64,000 nt of DNA from Ixodes scapularis (GCF_016920785.2 NW_024609948.1:62001-126000), one strand, 5' to 3'; counted from the stretch's first letter, positions 1-11,384 are shown. Program-made: numbers and translations. The notes: generated by a model from the letters alone, not told the origin.

Positions 1-304
1 CAGTCCGCACGTCGGATCGGACGGTTTGGTTGTACGTGTGTTTCGCGCTTAAAGCTGAGTGAGTGATGGCACACACCTAATCCCTCACAAGAGGCTAGAT
101 AAAGTCATTTTTCATACCCATAAGTAGTCTCCGGTGTAGAAATAAAAATGTACCCACGAAAAAGAAGCATAGTAAAGTGGCCTACTAATCCTCACAGCCT
201 CGTGCTTAATAATTTCGAAAAGAAAAAAAAGCCCGTTGCCCGGAGGTGAATAACTCCCACTCCCTCCCCCCCCCCCCCCCCCCCCAAAAAAAAAAAAAAA
301 GAAA
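1..304. other. Unassigned sequence with poly-C/poly-A tract
   Basis: No gene is recognisable here. A run of C followed directly by a run of A lies at about 262-301; such tracts are prone to length errors in assembly. Confidence 0.5.
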
Positions 305-467
305 TGAGGAAGATTGTAATGGGGGGTAATTTTGTAATCGATTACAGCAAAAAATTAATTCAATTAAAAAGATCATTACCCCTTAAAGGAAGTATTCGAA
401 GCGTCACAAAATTGCAGTAAAAATAATCAATTACAAGTAATTTTGTAACACGTTACGTACGAGTCTG
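305..467. mobile_element. hAT-like terminal fragment
   Basis: The stretch is AT-rich with many TTAC/GTAA repeats and ends in acgtacgagtctg at about 467. This closely matches the right end of the hAT-type element that ends at 24,556 (acgtacaagtctg). No matching left end is seen, so this looks like a one-ended or degraded copy of the same family. Confidence 0.45.
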
Positions 468-1229
468 GAAAGTATAGAGGCTCACAAAGTTTCAAGTTTT
501 CACACCTTTTACACTGTTATCCCATCTACCTAGGTCCCTAACCACTCATGTTCATCTGTGCTGCTAAGCGCGATTGAAATTGCTCCCGTGCGTGTCTAAG
601 ACACAAGCTGAAGTGCAATGAAAACTGATCTGAGCTGCTCCAAGCCTGCTCCAGAACATAGTTTTAGCTGCTCCCAACCTGCTCCTAAACAGCTGTTTCA
701 GTTGCTCCCGTGGCTGTTCCCAAGGACATTTCGTGAGTTCCACCCCTGCACTAACTACGTCACCGGACCTTGTCAAGTCCATTCAATACTGCGATGGGCT
801 CCGTGATTATAGGTTACAACATGTCGACTTGCCACTCTCCGTTCTTGTCAAACATTCTATTTCCAAAATCATTCGCGATTATAATGAGGCTGATTATAGA
901 TGAATAGATCATGGGTTGACAATCTTTTTTGACCATTACATTTAAATTGTCCTCTTCCATCAGTAGAGGAAACCGGCATTATTTAAAGCTAAAATGAACA
1001 GTCTTATAAATATGTTTGTTCCGACAGCCTGAGTATGCACTGATTCAAATAACCCATGGTTCACCAAAATGCTGCTCTTTTTGCATAACAAGAAAAGGCT
1101 ATTTGCAAAGGCTAAACGTGTTAACACCTCAAGCTTTGGGTGCTTATAACTTTGCCCTTAAAAACTACAATAAAAAGTTGAAATTGGCTACTAAAAGTTT
1201 TTTTTTTATGACTCGCTGTTTATTTTGAA
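468..1229. other. Unassigned; short GGAGCAG-type repeats at 625-700
   Basis: No supported gene. Around 625-700 the minus strand has about three imperfect 33-bp units built on GGAGCAGSYT, giving a repetitive short frame that I take to be non-coding repeat sequence. Confidence 0.4.
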
Positions 1230-2634
1230 TGGTAACCCGAGGAAGTTTTGGAACATGGTGTCACCAAAAAGCAATAACTCTGCCATCAAACCAAGCCGCG
1301 ACAATGGCGATCCCATACAAGAAAGCGACTGCTCTGCAAATTACGACCTCAGCGAAAATATTACGTCCGTGGGACGCCGCATTCTCAACTAATGCCGATA
1401 ATAAAAATGCGACCCGCCGCAAGCCGCTGCTCCTTAGCGGGCGGCAAGCGGTTTGTCGATCGCCAAAGCAACATTGGGCCGTGACGTCAGTATGCTTCTC
1501 TTTTTTTCCTCTGGTCCAGGAGTTGCGCGTAGTGCGCTTCTTTGAGCCACTACCACAGCTACTTCGGCTTGCGATTGGCGTGTTTAGCCGTTGCTTTTAT
1601 CTGTAGCCCGTGTAGCTTCGGTATAGAATTTTGTTTATTTGCTTGTGAGGACTTCAAGACTCGTTTTAGCGAGCAACTCGGTGCGCCCAAGACTGCCCAG
1701 CTGTTCCTCGAAAGATGCCGAGCGCAACTTGTAGCGCTGTGGGCTGCTCAAACAACCCGCTGTGCAACCCGGAGGTGCTTCTTCACAAGTTTCGAACGGA
1801 CCGGAAATTGAAGAAAGTGTGGGTGAACGCTGTTCGATGAGTGGACTTTGGACTTCGGCTTTTATGCGCCCGAGGAAAAAAGAACGAAAAAACAGAGGTG
1901 TACAGCCCAGCACTCGTGTGTTCGGCCGCCGCAGCTCGCGCCGTAGAGCCTCAAAGCTTTGTGTCTGGGACTGACCCGCAGCGCGAAAGTGAGAGGGCCC
2001 CCAGTACTGTACGTCACTGGCAGCACAGCGTAGAGCAACGCCGCTCCATCCACAGAGCCCCGATGACAATTTATGTCTAGCGACGAGTACGGAAGACCAC
2101 ACACACGGCGACAGCCGCAGAGTACGGCACCGAACGAGTTCACTTGTTTTCCAGTCGCTAGCTTTTGGGTATACAAGCGACGAGTACGGCATAGCGCACG
2201 CATGGCGGCGGCCGCCGAGTACGGAATCGTACGAGTTCACGGGTTTTCCAGTCGCTAGCTTTTGGGTATATGCACTAGCCCTTGCTACATATGCTGGATA
2301 ACTACCACGTATACAGAATTAAAACAAAATCAGCTTACCTCCTATCTTTAGACGGCTAGCGCAACAGAGGTAGGTGCCGCTCGGCGTGCGTGCTCGTTGA
2401 ACGAGAACGATCCTGACGTCACGTTCACATAGCGGTTGATTTCGAGCGTTGCCGGAGCCTCGAGCGGCTAGTTTCGGGTTTGTTGGCTGCGCCCCAAACA
2501 AAACTTTGAGGCGTCCATATCTGTAGAACTACGCACAATAACGAGAAAAAAATTGCACCTTGCAGTTCAGGGACGCTGACTAGACTAAAAACAGTCATAA
2601 TCCCAAAACCGAAAGTATGGACCGGAGTTGCCCT
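1230..2634 (+). mobile_element. Kolobok-like THAP element, copy 1
   Basis: From about 1355 onward this aligns with 25,782-26,510 plus 32,653-33,130, which is a second copy split by a later LINE insertion. The right end is ccggagttgccct followed by TTAA at 2635-2638, the reverse complement of the left end of copy 2 (agggcaactccg after TTAG). TTAA targets plus a THAP-domain exon fit the Kolobok superfamily; piggyBac also uses TTAA but has no THAP domain. No DDE catalytic exon is present, so this looks non-autonomous. The left boundary is approximate because the first 80-100 bases are poorly conserved between the copies. Confidence 0.6.
1715..1840 (+). pseudogene. THAP zinc-finger exon, truncated by stop (copy 1)
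   Basis: The frame starts at ATG 1715 and encodes 41 residues with the N-terminal half of a THAP domain: the pattern C-S-A-V-G-C-S-N-N, then L-H-K-F, a basic stretch, and the conserved Trp near residue 36. THAP domains are C2CH DNA-binding modules used by P- and Kolobok-type transposases and by some host regulators. A TGA at 1838-1840 follows Arg41, where copy 2 has CGG-CGA and stays open. The second half of the module (AVPxxH region) is not in frame here. It is likely the first exon of a decayed or non-autonomous transposase. Confidence 0.6.
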
Positions 2635-3213
2635 TTAATGTTTGCTCGGCTGAAGTGGAAAAGGGTGGGAGGAGCTTCCACTTCGTTCTTGACCTGTCAC
2701 CGACTCTAGGTGCATCTTTTTAGCCACACCGGCACTGGTGAAGAAAATTGTAGGGCAATGTATTTACGGTTCTATCTCGATACACATGCCAGAAGTACAC
2801 CACCTTGCACTTTCTTACACATGCCAGAAGTACACCACATTGCACTTTTTCACACCGGTGCAGGTAGTGCAACTAAAAAAATGCACCCACTCAAAAAAAA
2901 AAATTTGTATCGGCCCACCAGAGCTCTGCCAAAACCTCTTTGAACACAGTGTTTTATCAGCCAAATTTTATGAAAATGTGTACCAAAAGAAACCCTGACA
3001 GAGACATTTACGAGAGCAAACAAGTGGACTACATTGACTGCTTAGGCTTATAAAGAGAAACAAAAAAAGTAAAAAAGGAAGAAAAAAATATCTGCATTAC
3101 GATTTAAGAGCATGTCATTGCAACGAACTGGTGAGCATAGAATGTGTGAAGTTCTGCGTGCACATGATGTATGTGGATGCAGAAACATGCCTTCACCCCA
3201 ACCCAATAAGTGA
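2635..3213. repeat. Unassigned; tandem 35-bp repeat at 2782-2852
   Basis: Two adjacent near-identical units beginning acacatgccagaagtacacc lie at about 2782-2816 and 2817-2852. No gene is supported in the rest of this stretch, which is AT-rich after 3000. Confidence 0.5.
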
Positions 3214-3227
3214 TTTCCCACATCAGA
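3214..3227. repeat. SINE target-site duplication, left
   Basis: tttcccacatcaga occurs here and again at 3466-3479, immediately outside the SINE. The perfect match implies a fairly recent insertion. Confidence 0.8.
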
Positions 3228-3465
3228 AGCCGCCTTGGTGGCTCTGAGGCGAGAGCACCGGCCTACAGGTCCTCAGGTGGCGGGTTCGAATCCCGACCGA
3301 GGTGCCCGCAATATGACGGAGGCTTATTGCAGAGAAGGCACTGTGTAACCGAGCTCCGCAGGTGGTCCAAATTAATCCTCAGTCCTCCGCTGGGGCGTGC
3401 CAGATGCCCGTCATAGGTGCCAGATGCCCGTCATAGGTTTGGCACGTAAAACCCCCAAATTTGAC
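3228..3465 (+). repeat. tRNA-derived SINE, Ruka-like (tick type)
   Basis: The head resembles a tRNA, with an A-box-like tggctctgagg and a perfect B box ggttcgaatcc (3283-3293), both RNA polymerase III signals. A tRNA-unrelated body follows, containing caggtggtccaaattaatcc and ggcacgtaaaaccccc, which I associate with tick SINEs of the Ruka group. The element is flanked by perfect 14-bp target duplications, tttcccacatcaga, at 3214-3227 and 3466-3479, as expected for LINE-mediated insertion. A 20-bp segment is tandemly duplicated inside (about 3399-3438). Confidence 0.8.
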
Positions 3466-3639
3466 TTTCCCACATCAGAGCTAAAATTTGTGCAGCCACC
3501 CACATTACATGGATGTAGAACTGTACACCTTCTGTGCTTCCCAGTCTTTGATGAGATATGATTAAGCTTGCACAGCGCGACTCCAGTGAGCTGAATGATT
3601 ACGGCAAGCATGCCAACACCGCAGAGCATGACAAGCTCG

Positions 3640-4115
3640 ATGAGAGAGGGCGTCCACCTTCCTGACTTTCCGACGCTGCATTGCTAGTGTTCTTTCTTTG
3701 AGGCTCCTAGTGCCAGTGTCGCTGTTGGTGTCGCTACTGTCATCATTGTACCCGCAGTCAGACTCTTCCTACACAAAGGGGTCTGGGGCAGACTCCGGAA
3801 CGGAGCTGTGTAAGCAAACATTGTGCAGAATAGCACATCCTGTTGCTAAATTACGTGCTCTTTCTGGGTCGTAGTGCAGAGCGTGGTACTTCTGCAGGCA
3901 CCGGAACTGGTTTTTCAGCTTACCAATGCATTGCTCAACAACAGCGTGTTGAGCGGTGTTGGCCGAGGCCAGACTCGACAAGACGCACCGCTCAACACGC
4001 TGTTGTTGAGCGCTGCCTCTTGCTGGGGTTGCCAGAAATAGGGGTGAGTAGCCAGGGCTCCAGAGGTAGCATCTGTCACCTGCAGACAAAAATGGAACCG
4101 TATTTGCCATGAATG
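3640..4115 (-). pseudogene. PIF/Harbinger transposase C-terminal relic
   Basis: The frame around 3769-4110 contains a segment typical of the DDE_Tnp_4 (Harbinger) transposase C-terminus: VEQCIGKLKNQFRCLQKYH followed by a Pro-Glu-Arg-Ala run and CAILHNVC. Upstream, in shifted frames, the expected gDxxYpLxpwLlTP segment can be discerned. The catalytic block before it is missing. An inverted duplication interrupts the frame: a 26-bp perfect inverted repeat at 3933-3958 and 3986-4011 copies the cgtgttgagc region. An acidic Ser/Asp-rich tail may continue to about 3640 after a stop. This is a dead transposon copy. Confidence 0.65.
3933..4011. repeat. 26-bp perfect inverted repeat inside Harbinger relic
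   Basis: The arms at 3933-3958 and 3986-4011 are exact reverse complements separated by 27 bases. The right arm duplicates transposase coding sequence in reverse orientation, so it probably arose by a template-switch or fold-back repair event rather than as a regulatory palindrome. Confidence 0.75.
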
Positions 4116-5893
4116 TTCTCGCATAACATTTCCAGGAGTTGTCTGAAAGTGCACTTGTACTAAAATGGGGCTACTGGTATGGTTTTATGACTTTCGAGAG
4201 GACCTGCTGATTGAAAGTCAAACTGGCAGGAAAAAATGTTATGTAGGTAATTTAATTGGCTTGCTCAACCATGTAAATAATGTCTTGCAAACCTGCATCG
4301 CCCATTGTTGTTTACCTCAATCTTGGGTAGAGGCTACAAGGAACAGCCACCAGATCTTTTGTTTCGTAAGTATATGTGACCTAGCAATGTCAGTTGTGCT
4401 GCTCTGACCATTGGCCACTGAGATTGGTCGTTTAAAGTTATCTAGAAGCACCATTTTTTCCTGCTACACAAAGAAATTTGAGCTATCAAACATTTTCATC
4501 CCTGAACCAGTGCTGGTAGCTTGTAATTGGAGACTTGAATGGGCAGATTACGTACTACGAGATGAACACTTGATGGGTCCAGTGACAGCGTTACAAATAT
4601 TACAGTTATACCCAGGTTCTACATTTAAAATAAAAGATACGTCGAATAAGAGTACATTCATTAGTGGGAAGAATGGTACAGATCTTGGGGCTTTAACGGA
4701 GACAGAATAATCTCATTGGCTCGGGCCAGACTCTCTCGGGCCACAATTATTTGGCTCCTGGGTTAGCATGCTATGAATTTTGGTGTAAGTAGGAAATAGC
4801 CCAATGCAGGACGCCAACCAACTGCTCTTCGCTGCAAAACCGAACTGTCGGCGCATGTCAACCGAAGCACGTTTTTGGGGCTGAGAAACGTAAGCGGAGA
4901 TGATCGAGCAAGAAGAAAAGTATGCCAGTCATTCCAGAGTATCATGCCTGTTCTGTGAGCATCATGGGAGAGGTACGATTACAAGAACCAGAGGCACCTT
5001 GTCTCCGGCTTAGCGAGAGACCTAACGGCCATCGACTCATCTGTCTCCCGGACCTGGTTTCCTCTGTGAATCTTTACGTTTGGCCCTGCGTTTCGGGGTT
5101 AAAGGCCGACGACCAGACTCGAGATTCTGCAAGGCAGAATTTTCTCCTCACCATGGGAGAGGAGGAAGCGAGGGAATAGTGGAAAGCGCAAAGTGGTCGT
5201 CGGTTTTTAAGGAGCAGACGTATGCAATCCTGGAAGTAACAAACAGCCTGTCGTGGGAAAACCAAGGTTCGGCACGTGGGGGCAAAAAAGCCTGCACACG
5301 AAATATAGGCAGCATGCCCGGCTGCCTCCTTGATACCGAAGCAAGCCCTTAAACAATCAGCAAAAGCAGAGCTCTGTGTCATAAGTGTGCCGGGACTCCT
5401 CCAACTAGACCCTGAACCCGGAAAATGCGACACTTGGTCTCCAAAAACTGAGAAAAAACAGGGTGACCAGATTCTGACAAAGACTGTATTTCGACTGACT
5501 AAAACAGGTTATCTACAATCAAACAGCAAAGCGTGTGAAGGGGGAAATGGTGAAAACTAAGAGCTGAAGTGGAGAGGAGCAACGTCCTTTCCACAACGGG
5601 TTGTTTCGTGCGTGCCCGTTTTCTCTTCGCTGGGGCCGCGCCACTACGGGAAGGGACTGGGGAATGTCTCCTATATTTCTAAAACTTGTCGCGCAACCCG
5701 TTGCAAAATGGCCGAGTGGCTTCCCCGGCGGAATGTATCCTGAATGGTCGCATGATCTGACCTAGAGACCCGTTAAAATAATTTTTGATAGGGGCTGTAG
5801 TTTCACGAAAAGGATTGGGACAGACCTCACAGGTCTCTCAAAAAGCTATGATGGGTCTCTTACACCCCTCAGGAATTGTTAAAGGGTACTCAG
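4116..5893. other. Unassigned stretch
   Basis: There are only short frames (for example 4411-4710 plus and 5074-5433 minus) with no recognisable domain, no paralogue in the window and no coding signature I would trust. The first 300 bases may belong to the same Harbinger copy as the relic on the left. Confidence 0.4.
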
Positions 5894-5924
5894 GCCTAGA
5901 GGGAGGACCCTCCTCCCTCTAGGC
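5894..5924. repeat. Perfect 14-bp-stem hairpin
   Basis: gcctagagggagga and its exact reverse complement are separated by three C residues. The hairpin sits where recognisable LINE homology (minus strand) stops, so it may mark a rearrangement point. Confidence 0.7.
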
Positions 5925-6290
5925 ACGGGAGAAGAGGACGCCAAAGCGGTGTTTGCAAGCCGACGGGAGGCTAAATATGTTTAGTATATAGAGACATGGG
6001 TCGCCTTTCCTTTGGGGAAGGATTTCTATGATGTCGTGCTCCACGTCGACTCCGCCAAGATTTTTGTACGAAGCGGTTAGATGTCTACGAGTGTGGATGG
6101 CGGTATTGGGTTCCTCGTTGTCAGGAGTTTGGAAGGCTCTATAGACGGCTAGTTTGACCGCGCGGCGGGTTTTCTGAATCACTATGATATCGGGGGGAGT
6201 TTGGAAAGACTGGAGGCAGTGTTAAAGATAGCCACGCTTCAGTCGGAAGCTGTGGTAATTCCATTGCCAGATAGTGGTTTGGTGCCTACT
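5919..6290 (-). pseudogene. LINE ORF2 endonuclease fragment
   Basis: Reading the minus strand from about 6290, the sequence starts with an IWQWNYHSFR-type motif, the usual opening of an apurinic-endonuclease domain (QWNcrgfr). PDIIVIQKTRRAVKL and, in the 5919-6182 frame, HDIIEILPQRKGDPCLYILN follow, with spacing typical of the first 100-120 residues of the domain. A stop and a frameshift occur near 6240, and homology ends at 5919 before the reverse transcriptase. The fragment lies downstream of a matching ORF1 relic on the same strand, so both belong to one truncated LINE. Confidence 0.6.
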
Positions 6291-6572
6291 GAGGCGTGGC
6301 GGGCGTGGGAGAGGTAAAGCCATATTGAGGGATGCACTGTTAGAGGTAGGGTATGGATGGTGGGGGTGGTGGAGGAGTTTAGGACCCCAACTGGGATGAG
6401 ATGTTGGTGAGTTGGTTTATTTGACTGGTGAGTTGGGCCAATCTGGAGGAGTACTTTGAGACAGCGTTTTCTATCGCCGTACAACGGCTGTAACGTTTTG
6501 CTCTAAGGTTTGCAGTCTGGCACTGAAAATGCGAGACATTTCGGTCATTGACGCTGAGTCGGTGTAATTTGT

Positions 6573-7399
6573 CTACGATTTTGAGGCCATAGTATTGATT
6601 ACTCTACGCTTGACAGACTGGGCGGTGCTGTCAGGTGAGGATATGGCAACTGCAACGGGTTGTGGGGGAGGAGTAGGAGTTGGCGCTGGAGGGGTAACCT
6701 TTCTGTTTAAGGAGGGGTCGTAAGTCTGCATTTTCCTTCTGAACGGCAGTGATTTATTGTGTGAGGGTTTGGACCTTTTGCCGTAGAGTTTGGACCTTTT
6801 GCCGTAGGGTTTGGACCTTTTGCCGCAGAGAGGGGCAGTGATGAGAGACATCCGACGGGCAAGGAGAATAGCCGGGTCGTGATTGCAGTCGATTAGGTAT
6901 TGGCTGATGTTCTCCGGTGGACCGTAATCTGGCACATTAAAGATGATTCCGCGTGAGATCTTCGCAGGATTTGCCATATATGTGGCCAGAAAATAGTTCT
7001 CTTCGTCCTTCAGAGGGGGTGCTGAGTAGTATAGTTTTGAATGGCATTGATTCGAATTTTATCATCGCGTGCCACGTTGTAATTGGTCTGGGCAGTGTTA
7101 AAGACGAAGTCTTGCAGCTTGCCTGTGCTCATCGAGCTTAGGTTGAGGCCACCACGTGCACGGATGATGATCTTGTAGTCGTCAGGGAGTCTTGCGAGCT
7201 GCGGCGGGCGCGTCTTGAAGCCAGGCCTTGGCGAGCTGCGGAAAACCGGACGCCAAACGCGCCTCGCCGCTCGACTTGGTCGTTTACGTCGCCATCCGTT
7301 GTTGACCCTTGCAAGTTTTTTAGCCCTATGTTTTGCAGAAAGGGAGCTACGCTTTGTAATTTTACAAAAACCAACCTGTGAAATATACCTTTGACACAA
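6573..7399 (-). pseudogene. LINE ORF1 (gag-like) relic
   Basis: Two overlapping minus-strand frames (7010-7399 and 6573-6977) together match the pattern of a tick LINE ORF1: an Arg-rich N-terminus, then IIIRARGGLNLSSM, NTAQTNYNVARDDKIRINAI, and, after a frameshift near 7010-7020, a segment with ISRGIIFNVP. A normal copy continues into CCHC zinc knuckles; here that region is replaced by a low-complexity GKRSKPYGKRSK repeat (about 6765-6830) and Pro-rich sequence. The ORF2 fragment at 5919-6290 follows in the right order. The clade cannot be fixed without the reverse transcriptase. Confidence 0.55.
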
Positions 7400-8718
7400 A
7401 GTTCAGATTGCTATGTGCAGGCGCCAATTTTTATGGCCCATTTTAGATCGAGCCTGGTTATTTCAGTCACCCTATACTTACTGCCAGGTTGGATCACATT
7501 GGCATCTTATTAGCCTTCCTTTTCTTCACTTGGCTTTTACTAGTATGCTTTCACAAAAGTAGGAGTGAGGTCCTCGGTCGACTTCGGCGCGAACCTTAGG
7601 ATGAGAGAAAATGGCAAAATGGCCCGTTTCCCGCCTTTCATGTACTTTATGTACCCGTAGATCATTGTGAACACTACGAATTAGTTTTCTCAACCTCTAG
7701 GTGGTAGTGGAACGACTGGTTGGCAAGAAGCTATCGAAGGAACAAGCGAAAGTGAGAAACCAGAGCAACCAAGGCGAGCAATGCTGGCGACACGCACGGA
7801 GTGACAGCGGATTGGATCTCGGATTGGATTGAAAGTGTCAAAGACAGTTGGTTGTAAATTAGAACGGAGCAGTAACTTGTTACCAGTATAGGGTTGTTGC
7901 ACAATACCATGGTTCAATGCTGCTACCTCTTCGTGGATCTGATCAAAACCCACTGGAATCCATGTTGGAGGCATTCATTGCTGTTATCCTATGTTTTGTG
8001 TCCTTTGGGGCCTTGTCTGCATGGTACTTTGTGCACCCACTCGAGGTTGAAGACAGTCAGTTGCTCTGTGATTGTTTTAGCCGTAAAACTTGGTGTCAAA
8101 GGAGCCACGGCCAGCAATATTGGTTTTTCTAGAATTCCGGAAATCATTAGGAACCAGGACAAGGCAACGCTCGAGCAATCGGTTTGCCGACATTATGAAT
8201 GGCTCCCAACGGACACGCCGGCACAACCTCAGCCAGGCGGGTAAAGACAGGAGTAGAACACGGCAAGTCCTGGGCGCTAACATCTCCAGTCCCGAGAGAA
8301 AGAGCGAAAAAAGGCAGAGAAATAAAGCAAACAAAAAGTTAGGCGTGTTCGTTTTGCCGCGACAAGTTGAAGTTGCTCGAGCACTTGTCAGGTTTATTTA
8401 AATTTATCACTGCGCGACTCCTGTGTTCTTCTGCAAAGACAGAAAATAACAAGGTACAGACTTTACTGGTGATGTTTGGCTGCATCTTGGTGCATATAAA
8501 GGCTTCGGCAGCGATAGGGCTCATCGAAATCGCGAACTGGGACCGCCGATCTCCGCTTCTATGTTCCGCCATTTCGAAGCGGCCAAACGCAGGGGACCTT
8601 TCGTTTCGGATTATTATGTTAACTCTACACTCTTAAAAAAATAATTAAAAAAGGAATGGACGGGTGTTGACTGTACTCTTTTTGGAGAGAATCCGGGTTA
8701 TCGCAAGCTATACTCTCT
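7400..8718. other. Unassigned stretch
   Basis: Short overlapping frames on both strands (7690-8401) lack recognisable domains. Nothing here can be assigned, although part may be transposon sequence. Confidence 0.4.
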
Positions 8719-9985
8719 CTAGGGACCAGGGATATGAAAAATACATGCAAATATGTATCAAAATACAAATACAAAAATACTTCGTCAAAAATGTATTTAA
8801 TTACGAGTCTAATTACATTTAAAAAAATTGCGGTGGCTTAGCTCGGCTATGCCAGGATATACGTAGCGTGAGCTTAGGCGCATAAAATGAGAGGTGCTAT
8901 CAAGCAGCTCCGGTGCAGCGTCAGACTTGGCTACTGCGCAATGGAGGCACATAGCTGGGCACGCGGCGCCGCCAGTGCGTCTGCCGTGGCTGTGACGTCA
9001 CTCCTCTGGAATGCGAAGACTGGCGAGGCGAGCGCGGTGGCGGCGGAGCCCGCGGCGACTTGGCCTCCGCCCCGCCAGCTGTGCGCCGTGCGACGTCACT
9101 GCTCCTCGCACTTGCGCAGCACGGAGCATGGCTCATTATGCCAGCCACGCGAAACTGCTCAATTTCGGCCAGTGTAGCTCACGCTACAAAAAGCATTTAA
9201 ATACAACATACAAATACAACCAAATCTATTTGTTCTCTTCCAAATACTTTTCTAAATACATTCCTCAAAATTTGCGAGAGCGACTTCAGGGCACCTGCAA
9301 CGGGTTTCTACGTATCTCTACGCACACTCTGGAGTAAGTTTGCGAGGCTCTAGTAACGTAATAGAAATATAATCACAAAAAATGTAATCAGCTTGGACGT
9401 AATAGGTGAAAAAGTACAGAGCCTCAAGCAGCTTTTTTTGTCGATTACATGTTGGTATAGACCAACAAAGAACTGAGACGACCAAGACACGGAGCACTAG
9501 CTAAAGAATTTTTTATTGTTGCAACTCGCACCAGTTAACGAAAATCTGGACGACACACGCATTTAGAATGTTCCAGGCAAAATTATGGATGGAAATCAGG
9601 CTGGAAAGCATCACAAGTTGTCACAGGCGCTTATTTAGCCAGTCTGCCTGTGAACGTCGATTTCATCACTATTCTTTCCCTGGACTAGCACCGTAATCAC
9701 AAAGTCACTAAACGCTTGTGCTTGATTAAGAGACACTGCATTCGGTGCAGAACGTAGTTTTCTTTCTGCTCTGGACAGTGCCAATAAATTTGAGGGATGT
9801 ATTTTCGCCCACAAAATTGTATTTAATTACAATTGTATTTGAAATACCCACCTTTTAGTATTTAAATACACACGTCAAATGCATTACCCAATTTGTAATT
9901 AAATAGAAATTCAAAATACACAAAGTATTTGAAATACATATTTCAATTACTTGTATTTGAAATACCGCCTATCCCTGCTAGGGAT
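8719..9985. mobile_element. hAT-type non-autonomous element (CAGGGATA ends)
   Basis: The element runs from 8727 (cagggata) to 9977 (tatccctg), so it has short terminal inverted repeats beginning CAG, as hAT elements do. It is flanked by 8-bp direct repeats, ctagggac (8719-8726) and ctagggat (9978-9985), a 7/8 match with the 8-bp duplication of the hAT superfamily. Both subterminal regions are rich in an AAATACA/TGTATTT repeat. The GC-rich core around 8940-9140 has no transposase, so it must have been mobilised in trans. Confidence 0.7.
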
Positions 9986-10195
9986 AGGTAATCGTTACCT
10001 TTCCACGACTAGTGTATGTTTTACTCTCCCATACGAGTGCTCACTTAACTTTTCTATAGTCACACAAATGGATTTGCAAGAGTCAGGACTGTCTACAGGT
10101 TTTGAATTTCAGAGTTTGGTGCATTATTTTAACTGCCCTTTTTTGCTCCTAAATACAATTGTTTAAGCGACAACCAGTCTGTCGTATGTAAGAAA

Positions 10196-10520
10196 AAGTG
10201 TTGCCTGAACTCTGTACTAAAGAGTTAAGCACGCTCTCCAGGAAGAGTTATTGTAACCTTAGAAGTGGTGCCTGCACTCCGTATTAAAAAGTTTAGTGTG
10301 CTCTATAGCAAGAATTAATATTACATAACAGCAAACTTAGCAGTTTATATGATCCCTTCCTGGAGACTGCTTTACTCTTTCATACAGAGTTAGGCAACAC
10401 TTGAAGTGGGGATTTAATTACTCGCACTAAAGAATTTTGTAGAGTAAGTACAACCCCATTTGGAAGTGTTGCCTAAACTCAGAATTAAACAGTTAAGCAC
10501 ACTTTCCAGGAAGGGTTCAC
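10196..10520. repeat. Cluster of about 53-bp repeats, direct and inverted
   Basis: Units opening gtgttgcctgaactctg and ending in a ccaggaagagtta-like block recur at about 10,198, 10,265 and 10,466, with one inverted unit at about 10,355-10,402. The spacing is irregular, so this is not a satellite. It resembles the subterminal repeats of a foldback-type or non-autonomous DNA transposon. Confidence 0.5.
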
Positions 10521-11384
10521 ACGAACTCTGCTCAAGTATAGTGTTATGTGCTGAGTGTAAAATCACCCAGTAAAAAGTAACGTAAATGCCTGCTAACAGA
10601 ATTAGGGGAAGGGAAGTGTACAATTGGCTCCTTGTTAGTCAAACGTTTGCTGAAACAAAAAAAACTCTACTGGCAAGTGGCATTTTTAGCCTGTTGAAGT
10701 GCGACCACTGTACTTTTATTTTTGCAGCTGTTGTATCAAATTTCAATACCTCCCTTGATTTCTCTGTAATGTGGAATAGTACTTCTGTCCTTATTATGGG
10801 AGCTGCTACATACAACTTGAGACAACTCAAGCACTTTGCAATGAACAGTAGCCCTAAAATCTAAAAGCAGCTATGTATATGTTCACAAGGGGAGGGTTGA
10901 ATTGGAAATGTGGAAGTGCAGCTGAAAAAGGACATAAAAGAGGGAGCATGAGCCTGTTCGGAGGCCATAGGTTTTCATGAAAAGTCAGCATAGAAAGGAT
11001 AAAAAAAGTAGAATAGAGCTCAATAAGCCAACACTTTAATGTTAGGACATGGGAAAAAAAGGCAAAAATGGCACACATATTCCCTCTGGTGAACAAGTTT
11101 CTTACTTTGTGATGAGATCCAAAGCCAAGGCAGACTTTATATCGTACTTCAAATCAATGAAGTGCCCAATCCGTCCGTCACCTCAAATAAGTGGTTCTCC
11201 AACACCGCAGTTATGGCCTTTGAGTCCTCTTTGTCAATTCGCATCACCGGATAGGTCAATCTGTCGTGTCGGTCCTCCTGTGAAGAATGAATGCTTAAAT
11301 GTAGACTCAGCAGTATGAGAAGGGAGGAAGCAACTCACTAAGTGTAGAAGGGTATGCACTTGGGCTAGTTGGTGATCCATATTT
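10521..11384. other. Unassigned stretch
   Basis: No gene is recognised. A minus-strand segment near 11,160-11,270 reads as a plausible short coding stretch (TYPVMRIDKEDSKAIT) but has no start, no family match I know and no recognisable flanking exon. Confidence 0.35.

Noticed and set aside
3228..3300. A functional tRNA gene
   Set aside because: The B box is perfect, but the acceptor stem does not pair, the body continues as a SINE and target duplications flank the whole unit.
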